Of a DNA stretch of 64,000 nucleotides, positions 34,507 to 46,119 are shown one piece after another (position 1 is the first letter of the stretch; every line of letters begins with the position of its first letter). Made by a program: the position numbers and the translations under genes. The notes beneath the pieces were generated by a model, which was not told the origin of the DNA, did no database searches, and was given only the letters and a program-made list of their open reading frames with translations. The stretch spans positions 434,001 through 498,000 of the forward strand of contig JAGMVK010000010.1 in NCBI GenBank assembly GCA_020747065.1. Reading direction: 5' to 3'. This stretch comes from Cadophora sp. MPI-SDFR-AT-0126. Lineage: Eukaryota > Ascomycota > Leotiomycetes > Helotiales > Ploettnerulaceae.

Positions 34507-36342
34507 TGCAAAGAGAAGCAGCTCAGCCTCATGAAAAGGATAGGAAGATAACAACAAAGTGTAATATGTTATCCAGACACAGACAAGTACGCTTTACTGT
34601 ACGATCGAAGTGCCAGATTTGTCAAAAAATGCTGGGGAAAAGGACAGCAATATATGTGAGTTTGCCCAGGGTCTTCTCCAGCTCCATAGCTAAGACAACA
34701 CCTTTCGGGCTTGCCCAGATATGATCCCAGTTCAGTTGTCGTCCCGGGATCAGACAAGGAGCTTGCAGATGGACGAACCAGATGCAACGGCCCTGGACTC
34801 CATCGCCAAGTTCAATTTGTGGATCCTTTGTGGGCCAAACACAGGCTCCCCAGGCTTCATGTTTGTCCGCGAAGCATAGGAATTTTTATCCAGTCCAGAA
34901 AGTGCATCAATTATTGAAGCCACAGATCTAGCCCAGCAAAAGCTGGAAATCTTGATGCCATCACCATTGAACGATGAGTACGGTTGCCATAGGGCGCCTG
35001 ACGGTATAGATTCTGCGATGTTTTTGAGGAATGAGAATATTCCGTAAGCTTCTTTGGACGCTTCTTTTTGAATCAAGGTCCGTAGCCTAGCCCACCTTTG
35101 AGATGGGCAATTATGAACCCTGGCACTTCTCTTTGACGTGAGCTTGGTTCGAGTGCCGGAGGCAAGTAATCTGTAACACTAGGCTACTTTTGGTAGGCCC
35201 CCCATTACTACAGTAACCTTCGTTTAGCTCATATCCCTCCTTCCGCCCCAGTCGGGCCATGGAGTGGTACCTGCCGTTTATGTAACGGGTCGGCGGGAGC
35301 GCCTAAATCCTCCGGAGAGTCCTCCTGCCTGGGAAAGGCTCTCGGTATGTCAGTCGCATCGAGCCATACCAACGAAAGAATTATCAAACGTCGACCACGA
35401 ATACATGTATGGCTTTCGAAATACCCTGCTCAGACATTTTCATTGTATCACCAGCCGAAGTTCATCAGAGTGGAGCAAGCAAAGCAAGCTCCCACTCCGG
35501 CATTAAATTTCAATCTCTATGAAAACCGGACGTCTCAATCGTCCAATACATGGTCCTTCAATCATATTTTGAGGTTGTTTGGTTCTACTTGCACCTCTTG
35601 TCGCGCAAGTTCAAAGAATTTAGACAGCCCCGTGTAGTTGATAATGGCTTCTCTTAAATCCACCAGTAGAAGCCAACCTTGACTTTCCTAATGAGTATAT
35701 ACAGACTCATACTTCGAATTTAGATGAGCAGTAATTAAGACGAGCTCAATTAGAGTTCGAGGACGATCGACGTTGAATCTCGCAAGCCAGGATGACTGTT
35801 GAAGCCGCAGGGCTGTTCTGACAGATTCCCATAGGACGGGAAGGTCTGAGGACTGGCTAGATGGTCAACAAGGGTAAGACACAATCGGCATTCGCTTTGA
35901 TGTACGCCCGACGTTGAGATCGAAAGTGGGGTAAGGCTATGTACTGTAAACAACGGTAACGTCTCACGGGAGGTCGAACGTGTCAACATCACATCGTTGC
36001 TCCGTACAGACGAGACTTGATTTTCAAAACCGTGGCGAGTAACACGTCAAAATCAGTCCACCTGGACGTGCAAGGTGGCCTTGCCTGTAGGCCGACCTGG
36101 CAGCTTCCTAATTGCTATGAGATCTTCAGCGAATGGTTCTCCTCCAGAGTTTGTGGTCGCTTTGGCGCCGGGTGACATTCCAGATTTGAACGTGGCGGAG
36201 CAAAGAAAGCCGAGCCATTGCAATCAGGTTCGAAAAGTGACTTACTTGAGTTGTTGTGCAGCAGACTAAGTAATTTGGCCGGGAGAATGATAACAAGCTA
36301 TTGACTATTCGAGTATATTAGACATAGGTCGCTGTCGTTACT
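34507..36342. other. Intergenic region with a possible gene remnant (34622-35076, minus)
   Basis: No intact gene. On the minus strand two protein-like stretches in different frames follow each other: about 34750-35076 (containing GALWQPYSSFNGDG) and about 34622-34760 (containing WDHIWASPKGVVLAMELEK). The frame change and stop between them suggest a decayed gene or a missed intron. I could not name the family. From 35100 to 36342 nothing is seen except the presumed promoters. Confidence 0.35.
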
Positions 36343-37725
36343 ATGGCCTCACGTCCTGTCCTAAGATTAACCTCCAAGGCTCGGTAAGTTTGACAGATGC
36401 TCCGCGTGTCATAAAGTGAGGGCAGGTTGATTCAGGGTCCCGAGGTCAGGCAAGGAGCCCAGAAACTTGTAAGGATTAATCAAGGGTCCATGCAGGGTCC
36501 ATCTACGTCCGTAGGCGAGGTCATGAAATCTAAGCTTCAGTCCGAACTATTGTGTTGAAACGAAACGATATGACGAATATCGATGTCATAAAGCAGGCGA
36601 TTAACTCAAGGTACAATACCGGATTGGCGCGATTCGAAGAAGTGGCCGACTCTAGCAGATTGAAACACGCTTTTCCCGTCGTGACTCGAGAAGATCTGGG
36701 GTTCCTTGTCGTGCATCAAAAGGCTGCAGGGTATCAATTTAGCGAGTCTTGCAGCAGCTGCACGGCATCCGCCATGAACCTGTTGAAGAATACCTCGAAC
36801 ACAAAACGCGGTTTTCATATTACGGCTGCTGCTCATAAATCTCATCCGCTGCCCAAACCAACAACGTCGTCCTCCACCAAACCACACGAGCATCGGGACT
36901 CTCAGCCGACAAAGACCATGCCCGAAATGGAATTCTCCAACGACAGCTCACTGGTGCAAGTCACTGTGGACGAGCATGGCGTCGCCGTCTTGAAAATCAA
37001 CCGTCCTGAAAAACGAAACGCACTCTCTCAGAAAATCATCGACAGCCTCGTGGCGGCCTTTGCTATGGTCGAGCGAGACAGTAAAGTCAGAGTTGTGATT
37101 TTAACCGGCAGCAGAACAGCAGGCCCATTCTCAGGTACAATGGACCCTCTCTTCGACGGAAAGGTTGCCGTCGATCAAACTTTCTGTGACAAGATTTGGG
37201 GTTCCCCCGCTCCTGTCCCCGCTCTTGTATCTTGGTAATCGCTGACAGCTCTCTTTACAGCGGGGGCTGATCTAAGCGAGCTGCAGCATCTCTCGACGTC
37301 CGAGGCGTACAGAATCGAGTATCTGAAAGATCTGTCGGATGCTGTGGCCTCTATGCGGAAACCCATTATTGCCTCAGTTGCTGGGTTTGCTCTGGGTGGT
37401 GGATTCGAGCTTGCCATGATGTGCGATATTATCTATGCCGCGGATGATTGCAAATTTGGATTACCGGAACTGACTGTAGGGACGATTCCTGGAGCGGGCG
37501 GAACGCAACGATTGACGAGGGTCTTGGGCAAGCAAAAAGCTATGCACATGATCCTCACATCTTCGACCATGACCGGAAAAGAATTGGAACAGCTGGGGTT
37601 GATCGCCCAGGCATTTCCGCTCGATGAGCTTTATGGTGCGACCGTTGTCGCTGCACGAAAAATTGCCTCTCGTTCCATGCCGGTTATACAGCTGGCAAAG
37701 CAGGCAATTTTGAGTGGTAGATTCC

Positions 37726-37757
<32 letters not shown>

Positions 37758-37944
37758 TTCCTTTCCACCTTCTACGCTCTTCCTCTTTGCGCGAAACTGA
37801 CAGGCCTTAGCTGACGAAACGACTCTGGATGCCGGGCTGAAGGTCGAGCGAAGCTTGTATTATAGTTCCTTTGCACTCCAAGACCGAACAGAAGGAATGA
37901 AGGCATTTGTGGAGAAGAGACAACCTGTATTCAAAGACAATTGA
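36343..37944 (+). CDS. Enoyl-CoA hydratase/isomerase family, mitochondrial (AUH-like)
   Basis: Proposed exons: 36343-36383, about 36743-37134, 37261-37716 and 37811-37944 (1023 nt, 340 aa, frame closes). The crotonase fold is clear: [19 protein letters not shown] (oxyanion hole), [11 protein letters not shown] and [19 protein letters not shown] with the two glutamates used for hydration. It adds water to enoyl-CoA, probably in leucine or fatty-acid breakdown in mitochondria. The tiny first exon encodes [14 protein letters not shown], a typical targeting sequence ending at a GTAAGT donor. The matching acceptor is uncertain (36742 or one of two AGs just after), and translation could instead begin at the ATG at 36774. 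Intron 3 contains a run of 31 C. Its true acceptor is CTTAG at 37810, not the nearby ACAG, which would break the frame. Confidence 0.88.
37727..37757 (+). repeat. Run of 31 C in an intron
   Basis: A homopolymer of 31 cytosines 11 bases after the donor of intron 3 of the enoyl-CoA hydratase gene. It is followed by a pyrimidine tract up to the acceptor. Confidence 0.95.
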
Positions 37945-38706
37945 TTTTCGTTACCTCTAAAGCGTCCCGGCTCTTAACGTTTACTCGACGATATCTTGAC
38001 GGGTTCAGTGAGGAAAGTACTTCGCCAAGATATCAAGTTGAGCCAAACAGCTTCCCAGTGTCGCAAGAATAGTCCAAGTGAAGGAGGCAGAAAAACTCTG
38101 CCAAGTTCTGTACAGCCGGTCTCTTAACTGCCTTTTCCGAACATGTGTCCGCTCCATTATCATGGAAGTTCGGCTAGTCAGGGATGAGCCGCTCCTCTCG
38201 GTTGCTTGGTCCGACGGCACATGCATCAACTGCCTGCCGAACATGCACACGCCTGGCATGCTGCAACAAGGTCAAGAAATGATGTGCTCTGATATCGCTC
38301 ACAATAGTGAAATGAGACGATGATTCCAGGACAAGAAGGTGACAACCTGCTGGGAATAAGCTGTGGAATCGAATCGTCGCATGCGCCGGTTGGTGCGGAT
38401 TGCTGCCCATGTATACTAACCCCTGCGAGCTCGTATCCGCCTCAAGCTCACTTGAGCAGGATGTTCACAGGGTGCGAACAGTTCAATGCACACAATTTCA
38501 CAAAAGGAAGAACGACCGACAGCGTAAGTGCTTGAAACTTGATTGCCCACGAGCCGTGGAGCTGACCCGTGGAGCTGACCCGTGGAAAGCGATCGACTAG
38601 GACTCCATTAAATGCACAACAATTATGTACCGGACTAATGACGCTCCCTAGACCCAACCATCAACGAAAAAATTCGCCTTGCTCGAAGTGCAAAGTGCAC
38701 CCCAAC
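37945..38706. other. Intergenic region between convergent genes
   Basis: About 760 bp between the 3' ends of the hydratase and AP-2 alpha genes. No gene recognised. A 15-base tandem-like duplication (GTGGAGCTGACCC) occurs near 38555-38583. Confidence 0.4.
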
Positions 38707-41700
38707 TTATGACACTAGCACATTACCAAATGCATCTGATATTTCCCTCCGGCTTGGAGGTTCAGCAACTTCCGCATGAGTAGACACGCCCACTTCAAGA
38801 CGCTCTTGCATCGTCTGAATCATTATTGGGGGGACACTTTCGTCCGTAGCCCGAATTGTTAGACGGACCATCTAAAAAGAATTGCGTTAGCATATGTGTC
38901 CAAACCAAGGACCGACAGAAAAAAAACTTTAAACATACGCCCGTCGAGTAATTAGGCTCAAGTCGGAGCAGGCATCCGAACTTTCCACCTTCACCCGTAT
39001 GTAGAACGCTGGCTCCAACAAAGTTCTTCTTGTTAGGATCGACACCATCAAGTATACCCCATCTGAAGCCGTCGATGGTTCTTCTGATGAAGCTGTCATT
39101 GATCTCACGATCACCGCCTTTCCCGCCTCTTACCCCGAAAATGCGTTGAGCTTCACGCGGAGCACCACCAATCTGCTTCCAGCGTTTGAAGAAATCCTCT
39201 GCTGAAAGTTCTGCGGGATCCATGAATTTATGGATCGTTACAGGAAGTTTGAGCGTCAGAGCTTGTAATGCCCCAGCCAGGTAGCTGATTCTGATTGTGG
39301 GACTTTTCTCGAAGACCTTCTTGGCTTCGAACATGATCATTTGCTGACTTTGAGCACCTTCAAGGATGGTACTCTCTGGCAGCCCTTTGACCTCCCAGCT
39401 CAAGTTTTCTTTCTCTAAAGGTTCCAGATCGAGTGTTGTTGTGAAAGAGCTGACAGCTATTGGAGCTTTGTTTGAGAAGTACAATATTACACAAGCCATC
39501 TGCCCGCGGTACTCTGATCGTACTCCAATCTGTATCTGACCGTCCTCATAGAGAACGCCTTCCGCTTTGAGAAGAAGCTTGTTGTAACCGAGCTCCCAGT
39601 CAGGCGAAAGATGAGCTGCGCTGGCAAGGTTAGGTGCTTTGAGAGTTTTGGGTTCCGAGGGACCAGAATCCATCATATTCAAGCCAGCAAGGTCATTATG
39701 ACCCTTTGCATGTCCGTTCGTACCATTAGTAGCCGCTCCATTGGAAGAACCATTCGCTCTACCTGCGGCGCCATTTGCACTGAATGCTCGTTTGAGGCCA
39801 GGATTCTTGGTCAGGTTGAAATCTTTTTCGTTGGCGTTGGCATCCTTGCCTCCAACCACCCAAGTCCTCTTGTCACTGGTATTGGCGTGTTTCTGGTGAA
39901 GTCGAGACAGAAGTGCAGATTGACGCTCAGGGAACGGTGGCATTTCGTCGCAAACTGTCCGCAGTAGGTCATCTGATGGCAAGCTTGCAAGCGCAAAGTA
40001 TTCGCAAGCGCGTTGTTGTAGTTCGGAGTCCAGTGTATGGCTGTAAGCTTCGAAAACGTACATGAGTCGCGGCTTGATTTCTGGAAAGAGGTTCACGAAT
40101 TTGATGAAACATGAAAGGATAATTGCTCTGGTGGGGGATGAGCAACCCTGGAGTTTTCCTTGAAGTGCAATGAATTGTTCGATAGGACTGCAGCCTTTGT
40201 CCTCAGCGATGAGATGGCCAAATTCGCCAAGGATGTAGCCACCAATCTTGACTAGAGTTTCGTGACAGTGGTCCGCCTTGACATATTGCAGAATGTTTTG
40301 TGCGGCATAGACTTGGAGTTCCTCGTTATTTGTGACGATCTGAATCACTCGGTGCCACACCTCATCACTGACGTGATCACCTGCCATCGCGATGAGCCGC
40401 AGCGAGATGTCGACGTACCATTGGATATCCGTCGCGTACTTTTCTGTCAGAATGGCAATCTTCAAAACCATCTCCTCCCGAATGGCGAAATCCGCATTCT
40501 GTAGATATTGGAGGAGTTCGCCAACGATGGGCTGAGCATTCGTCTGGTCACACATGCTGTAAAGCAAATCGAGACCTTTCCGCCGCACGCTAATATCTCT
40601 ATCTTTGAGCGAACTGATGATGATACCCTGATGTTGTTTGATCGGATCTAGGGTCTCTGCTCTTGCAGCCAAATGAGTCATGGCTTCAAGCCCCAGATAT
40701 CGCACGTTCGTTTCCCTGGATTGGATGAACTTGCCCAATCTATGTGAAATCTGCTTCATCAATGCTTGTTCAGTGTCCAGGTGAATGATCAGGTTAATAG
40801 CTTCGAATAGAACAGCGTTCTGGGCATTATTCTGCTGGACATTTTTAGGCATTTCCAATGCCAAATTGAGGATTTTCTGAAGAGATTCTCGGATCAAGTC
40901 TCGTACATGGGTATCATCTGCAGGGGATCCATTAGTACATATCGGACAAGCAAGTGATAGATTTTGGTACCTGATGGCGGGTAGTACTGCAATAGTCGTA
41001 GCAATTTTACCTGAATCCACGGACATGGTACTTTATAGTACAGATAGTCCGCCGCGTACTCTCCGTCGACCAATATCCTCTTCATCCTTGATGCCGCCTT
41101 GACGTAACTCCCCTTGTATTGCTCGGGTTGGTCTTGAGCAAGTGCCATGACCAGAGAGGTCACAGAAAGAGCAACTCCCATATCGGCATCGTCCATGAGA
41201 GATATTATCCTTTCTGCCCATTGCGGCTGAACAATATCTGGGTGCTTGCGGTACAGCCGAAGGAGAGTCAGAGCAGCTTTCTTTTTCACGAACGACTTGG
41301 ATGTACTATAAAGTGTCAGAAATGGCAAAGCAATATATCATCTGTCGGGGGATATACGGCGATATCAAGAGCCTGTGAACTTCGCCACTCAGTGCCTCCC
41401 CCATCTCCCTGCTCCCAACATTGGCTATGGCGTGTAAAGCCAAGCAATTGTACAATTCATTGTGGTCCGTAAGGTCCTTCCGTATACTGTTGACAACCAG
41501 ATGCAAAAGTTCGTGTTGCTCGTGGAGGAAAAGGGTCATGGCAAGGTATCCGATTTGCTTTTCAGAATATTTGTTCGCAGAAATAAGGTTGACGGCTTCA
41601 AGATGGCCAAAGTCGACATTCCAGCCCAAGATGTATATATAGAGAAGCTGAAACTGAATCAGAGGTCGTGTTTTGTAAATTATTCAGGGCATTTACCTTG

Positions 41701-42047
41701 CAAACATATTTCTTCTTATGGTATCCATTGAGGTTCCCATCTGAGTTTGGAATTAGTATATGAATTCCTAGAGCTGCCGATTCATTCGCAGCAGGTCCAG
41801 CATAGCATACCTCGGAATTTTTGCCTGTTTGAACGGCATTAGCAGATTATCCAGGGGCCCTTAATGAAGCTATGCACAAGATGACTACGGACCTTATATT
41901 CGCCAGCTCCTTGTTGATCCTCTTCTCCTCCAATTCCCTTGCTCTTGCATTTCTCAAGTCAGCAATAAACTGCACCAATCCACGCATATTCGCATTATTC
42001 CCAGACGATCCGCGGCTCAAAAAGCCCGCCGCCGCCGAGGATGCCAT
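38707..42047 (-). CDS. AP-2 complex subunit alpha (alpha-adaptin)
   Basis: Seven exons: 41893-42047, 41811-41824, 41697-41740, 41358-41647, 40971-41305, 38939-40917 and 38707-38871 (2982 nt, 993 aa, frame closes). Alpha-adaptin is the large subunit of the plasma-membrane AP-2 clathrin adaptor and binds PIP2, cargo and accessory proteins. Family blocks: [20 protein letters not shown] near the N-terminus, [61 protein letters not shown], then the armadillo-like trunk, an Asn/Gly-rich hinge ([14 protein letters not shown]) and the C-terminal ear domain with [10 protein letters not shown] and LTIRATDES. The second exon is only 14 nt and encodes QKFR between phase-2 and phase-1 introns; without it the conserved RQKFRDGNLNG block is lost. 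Length fits the family. Confidence 0.95.
41811..41824 (-). other. 14-nt micro-exon of the AP-2 alpha gene
   Basis: Flanked by acceptor ACAG and donor GTATGC on the minus strand. Its inclusion restores the conserved adaptin block and the frame (exon 1 phase 2, exon 3 phase 1). Confidence 0.85.
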
Positions 42048-42548
42048 GATGTGGCCAACGTTCTTGTTCTTTATGCCTTATGCTCCTGAAATATCGTACT
42101 GATCTCTGATACCTGTGATGATTTCCGATAAACAAAATGCCACGGAAAACAAGTGACAGAGGTCAAAGATGCCGCGAAAGGGGTGAAGTCGGTCGATCGG
42201 CTTAGAAATTGGGCTTCGCAAGTGGTTTGGTGAGGATGTAACAGATGGCAGAGGCCTCGAGGATTTCGCCTTATTCGTGGAACTCCATCCGACGTAGTAA
42301 GGGCGGCGTGACAGCCAGCAATACTGTGAGTCTGCAGCGCGATATCGTCGGCGTCGTGAGTGCTGTTGAATTTGTTTCTGGTTTCGTGATGGTTGACGAT
42401 CCCCCTCGTGGAGGTCGGCTAGTGGCTCTCGATGGGCTTTGACAGGGGTCGATTTGAGCTTGAGCCTCGTTAGAAAGTCCTGGCGTCACTGACAGCCTTC
42501 TCGCTCTCCTCTTTCTTCACAACAACACGATTGTTGTCAAATGTGAAT
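42048..42548. promoter_or_regulatory. Divergent promoter region, AP-2 alpha and NDUFAF5-like gene
   Basis: About 500 bp separate the two oppositely directed start codons, so both promoters must lie here. No strong TATA box was seen, as is common for housekeeping genes. Confidence 0.5.
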
Positions 42549-43650
42549 ATGAAGCCCGCAACTCTACGGCCGTTTCTACCTCGTCCCGCAATTCGGAGGA
42601 GAATGTGCATCTGCAGAAGCTACGCAGTCCAATCACCAGGATCGCCGACGCTGCAAGTATTCAACCGGCATACGAAGTATCTGCAGAAAGAGCGAGCAGC
42701 TGCAAACACAGAGAGGAGTAGGCAGGTGGATTATTTAAAAGATGAAGTGGCTATGCGGCTGTCTGAGAGGCTTCTAGTAAGCTTCGTTGAGTCAATTGGG
42801 AAATCAAATTTAATATTCGCAGGACATCAATCGACATTTTGACCATGTCCTCGACCTCGGCGCAAACTCATGTAACATTGCACGAGCTCTAACTCTCCCG
42901 GATCCATATCCTGACCCCACCAAAGAATCTGCTCCTATATCTACCCGTCTCTCGAAGATTACGGCAGTGGATTCGTCACGAAATATGCTCTATCGAGACG
43001 CCGACTTGCCTTTCAATAACGAGATCAACCTCACACGCGAAGTGCTCGACGATGAGGAAAGACTCCCCTTTGAATCAAATACCTTCGATGCCGTGTTGAG
43101 CTCACTGAGTATGCATTGGATCAACGACCTACCGTCATTACTGGCACAGATAAATAATGTTTTGAAACCTGACGCTCCGTTCGTTGGAGCCATGTTTGGC
43201 GGAGATACACTATACGAGCTGCGGACGTCACTGCAATTGGCGGACCAGGAACGGAGAGGGGGAGTCTCGCCCCATGTCTCGCCTCTTGCAGATGTCAGAG
43301 ATATGGGTGGCTTGTTGCAAAAAGCCGGATTCAAAATGTTGACGGTCGATGTTGATGATATTATTGTCGATTTCCCGGATTCATTCGCCCTCATGCAGGA
43401 TTTACAAGCTATGGGAGAGAGCAATGCTATCCTGGGAAGAGAAGCTGGACCTATCAAAAGAGATGTTCTACTAGCAAATGAGGCTATATACCGAGAGCTT
43501 CATGGAAATGAGGATGGTTCTTTACCAGCTACTTTCAGGATGATTTATATGATCGGCTGGAAGGAAGGACCCAACCAAGCAAAGCCCTTGGAGAGAGGTA
43601 GTGGGGAGATCAACATCAAAGATATTTTAGGTGGTGGAGACGTTGGCTAA
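42549..43650 (+). CDS. Mitochondrial complex I assembly factor NDUFAF5-like methyltransferase
   Basis: Two exons: 42549-42776 and 42823-43650 (1056 nt, 351 aa). NDUFAF5 is a mitochondrial matrix SAM-dependent enzyme of the class I methyltransferase fold. In animals it hydroxylates an arginine of the NDUFS7 subunit during complex I assembly. The N-terminus is rich in Arg, Pro and hydrophobic residues (MKPATLRPFLPRPAIRRR), a plausible targeting peptide. Conserved blocks: FNRHTKYLQKERAA, VLDLGANSCNIARAL (SAM motif I), LPFESNTFDAVLSSLSMHWIND, MFGGDTLYELRTSLQLADQERRGG, SPHVSPLADVRDMGGLLQKAGF and the C-terminal ATFRMIYMIGW. The start is the first ATG that gives the targeting sequence. Intron donor GTAAGC, acceptor GCAG. 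Confidence 0.93.
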
Positions 43651-44047
43651 TACTTCGCCAAATACAAACTGATTCACATGACCATATTATCCTGTGGTGT
43701 TCGAATGAAGAAGCAATTTGCTTCTCATTTCAGATAGACTCGAGCATGTATCCCTCTGGCTGGCCACAATACCATCTATGCTTGGTGGATGGCTTCTAGG
43801 TACGCATTGTAACCACGAAGTAATGGAACGTTTGAGTGAAAAGAAATTGGTTATTTGGGTATCTTGACGGTATCAAAGCAGTATGTGCAAGCATGGGCTT
43901 CACGCACCCGACACCTCCTCGCTGCCATCATTATATATTCAGCCTCCTAGGTTCCTGTCCAAGACCAATCTTGAAGTCAACAAGACAGGAGAAGCCCACC
44001 CGTAATCACAACAAACATTATCCTTGGACCCAATATGTACGCCATTC
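43651..44047. other. Intergenic region between convergent genes
   Basis: About 400 bp between the 3' ends of two genes. Nothing else seen. Confidence 0.4.
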
Positions 44048-44904
44048 TCAATTCAACCAGGCCCATGACCCCACCACTCTCCCAAGCGCTTCATCCGCAA
44101 GTGTCGTGAACATCTTGATGCTCAGATCCAAATCCGTTGGCTCGCAGCCCACACACCTATCTACAACCATCACATCAACGCTGCGATTTCCTCCAACAGC
44201 CTCATTGTATCTTGTAATCCGTATCATTTTCCCACACAGCGGATTGTCGTTCGGGTTCGAACTCGTTGACTGAGAATCCCACAGCGTGTGGGCCACTGCG
44301 CAAATCGCATCCGTAGGTTTGTTCTCATAGCCACAGGCGCCATAGCCAGGTCCTGGACTGTAGTATGTGAGGTCTCCATTGAAGATCCCATTGCTTGTCG
44401 GCAAAGGTAGATTCTTTGTTTTCTTGCTTCTGAGGCAGGAGGATTAGTCGGTTCTCTAGGAGGCATAATGAAACGGTACGCGACGAGAAGACGACCAGAT
44501 ACGGTCTGGAAAGTAGGAGATTTGAGCGCAATGTAAGAGATTCAAGTACAATGGCTCGTATAAATGATGAGCTGAAAGCTCTAAGGAAGAACTGCAGGAT
44601 GAAACCCATCGAGGGTCAAGACTAACTTGTGCGAAAGACCTAGTCCGAGCCCTAGGCCGAGGATGAGTGCAAGGAGGAGGACAAGCGCGACAATGGTGAT
44701 GATCAGAGTCTTCCGGCTTCGTTTTGCCCAGCGAGGCAAGAAACGATCAGAGAATGCGCGCTTGGCCGTCGTAGCATCTTCGCCAGGTGCTTCCTCCTTT
44801 GCGTACGCGGGTGACGATTGACCAGTATATTTGCTGAAGAGACTCTTCTTGGGCGCTGGCGCTTCCCAGTCTGGGAGTTGATGTGTATTCTGTTGGTCCG
44901 TCAT
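44048..44904 (-). CDS. Membrane-anchored RlpA-like double-psi beta-barrel protein
   Basis: Two exons: 44627-44904 and 44048-44429 (660 nt, 219 aa, frame closes). The first 65 residues are charged and cytosolic, then a strong single membrane segment at about 66-90 (TLIITIVALVLLLALILGLG), then an outer domain. The second exon carries the double-psi beta-barrel (DPBB/RlpA, expansin-like) signature: GDLTYYSPGPGYGACGY, NPLCGKMIRITRY and VMVVDRCVGCEPTDLDLS. Such proteins occur at fungal cell walls and resemble barwin/cerato-platanin-neighbour folds and plant defence-related domains. The aspartate and paired cysteines of the domain are present. It probably is a type II membrane protein with the barrel in the wall space. 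Enzymatic activity is not shown by the sequence. Confidence 0.85.
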
Positions 44905-45957
44905 CGAATGAATCGAATGTAGAGATGGTATTGTTATTAGATACAGCGCATTGCGAGTTGTAGGATGTACAAACGAGTGTGGGCGCAACGACGTGCGAGG
45001 GGTTGTGGAGGTAAAAGCAGGTTGGTGGATGTTCAGGTTCCTGGAGGAGTTGGCAGAATCCCTGCAAAGGGGACTTTCGGGGGAGGCTGCCGCTAAACCT
45101 TATTTACTTACATAATCAGGGGTTAGCATTGTTGTTCCGATTTTGAGGAGGTACGAAGTACCCTTCCGCTTCTTTTCACGTCCACGTCTATCCAAGTCTT
45201 CAATTACTAACTAGTATTTGGGCTTAGTACTCACTACTGCCTCGCCATCACCAGCATTACGAGCAAGATGAGAACTACATATGCAGCAGGACGGTGTATC
45301 GAGTTTCAGTTCGGACCGTCAAGAGAGCTGTTAGCACCTATGGTGTCCAAATTTTGATTGACTTTCATTGGTACTGTCTTTACGCTTGCGCTTTGGGGTC
45401 TTCATGGCCTTGGATGAGTTTCTAAGTCCTTCGGTTGCGATGAAGATTGAAAGAGGTCATAGACAGTATTGAGAAGTACCACAGGTATGCATATCTGAAG
45501 TTGAACTGGATCTAAGATATCTCGTAATATTGTTCCAATCCAGCGTCATGGACAGTCTCTCGAGGACCGTACATCGCCTCGCTCTGCTTATCCTTCCCTC
45601 TTGACCACAATTTCTGGTGCAATTATCTCTTGATGAAGCAGTTCCTGCCACACTTGGCCCACAACCTCCACTTTATGACTAGACTTTCAGCCCATTCTTC
45701 GAGACCAAATTATATTTTGGTCTTTGCCCTTCTTAATCCGCCCTGGCGCGGTGACAGTCGATGAGCCAAATTTTTCAAGCATGCTAGTCCTTGCCTCCTT
45801 CACTCAAAAGTGCAACTCCCCTGATTCCTGGCCCGCTACTCATGCAAACATGCCCTCAAGAACAACCATACAGTCACGAATTCTCCCCCCCCCCCCCTCT
45901 TTGCTTCTATGGTGCATCTTCGGCCTCGCAAAGTAGAAATTTCATTCCAAAGAATCA
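44905..45957. other. Intergenic region with a 13-C run
   Basis: About 1 kb with no recognised gene. A run of 13 C lies at 45885-45897. The first part should be the promoter of the DPBB gene. Confidence 0.4.
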
Positions 45958-46119
45958 TCATACCCCTTCTCGTTCCTCTCTCGCCCTCGAACTATTGATG
46001 ATGCCCGCCCACACGAAGACAATCAAAATACCAACGAGCATCATGATCAACGGAAATGGCACCCTTGGGTTGACCATCGGATCGCTGCCGAAGTCTTGAC
46101 GGAGGTTGAGGACCGGCAT
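45958..46119 (-). CDS. Tiny single-pass membrane protein (hypothetical)
   Basis: A 53-aa frame starting MPVLNLRQDFGSDPMVNPR, with one hydrophobic segment (PFPLIMMLVGILIVFVWAG) and a charged tail (SSRAREEREGV). The sequence is complex, the hydrophobic segment is the right length for one pass, and the arrangement looks like a real conserved small fungal membrane protein. The frame is open for another 15 codons upstream, but the second ATG gives a compact start. Function unknown. The size and lack of introns leave doubt. Confidence 0.5.
   Translation of the reverse strand: MPVLNLRQDFGSDPMVNPRVPFPLIMMLVGILIVFVWAGIINSSRAREEREGV

Noticed and set aside
37801..37810. ACAG as acceptor of intron 3 in the hydratase gene
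   Set aside because: It gives an immediate stop. The AG seven bases later keeps the frame (ADETTLD).
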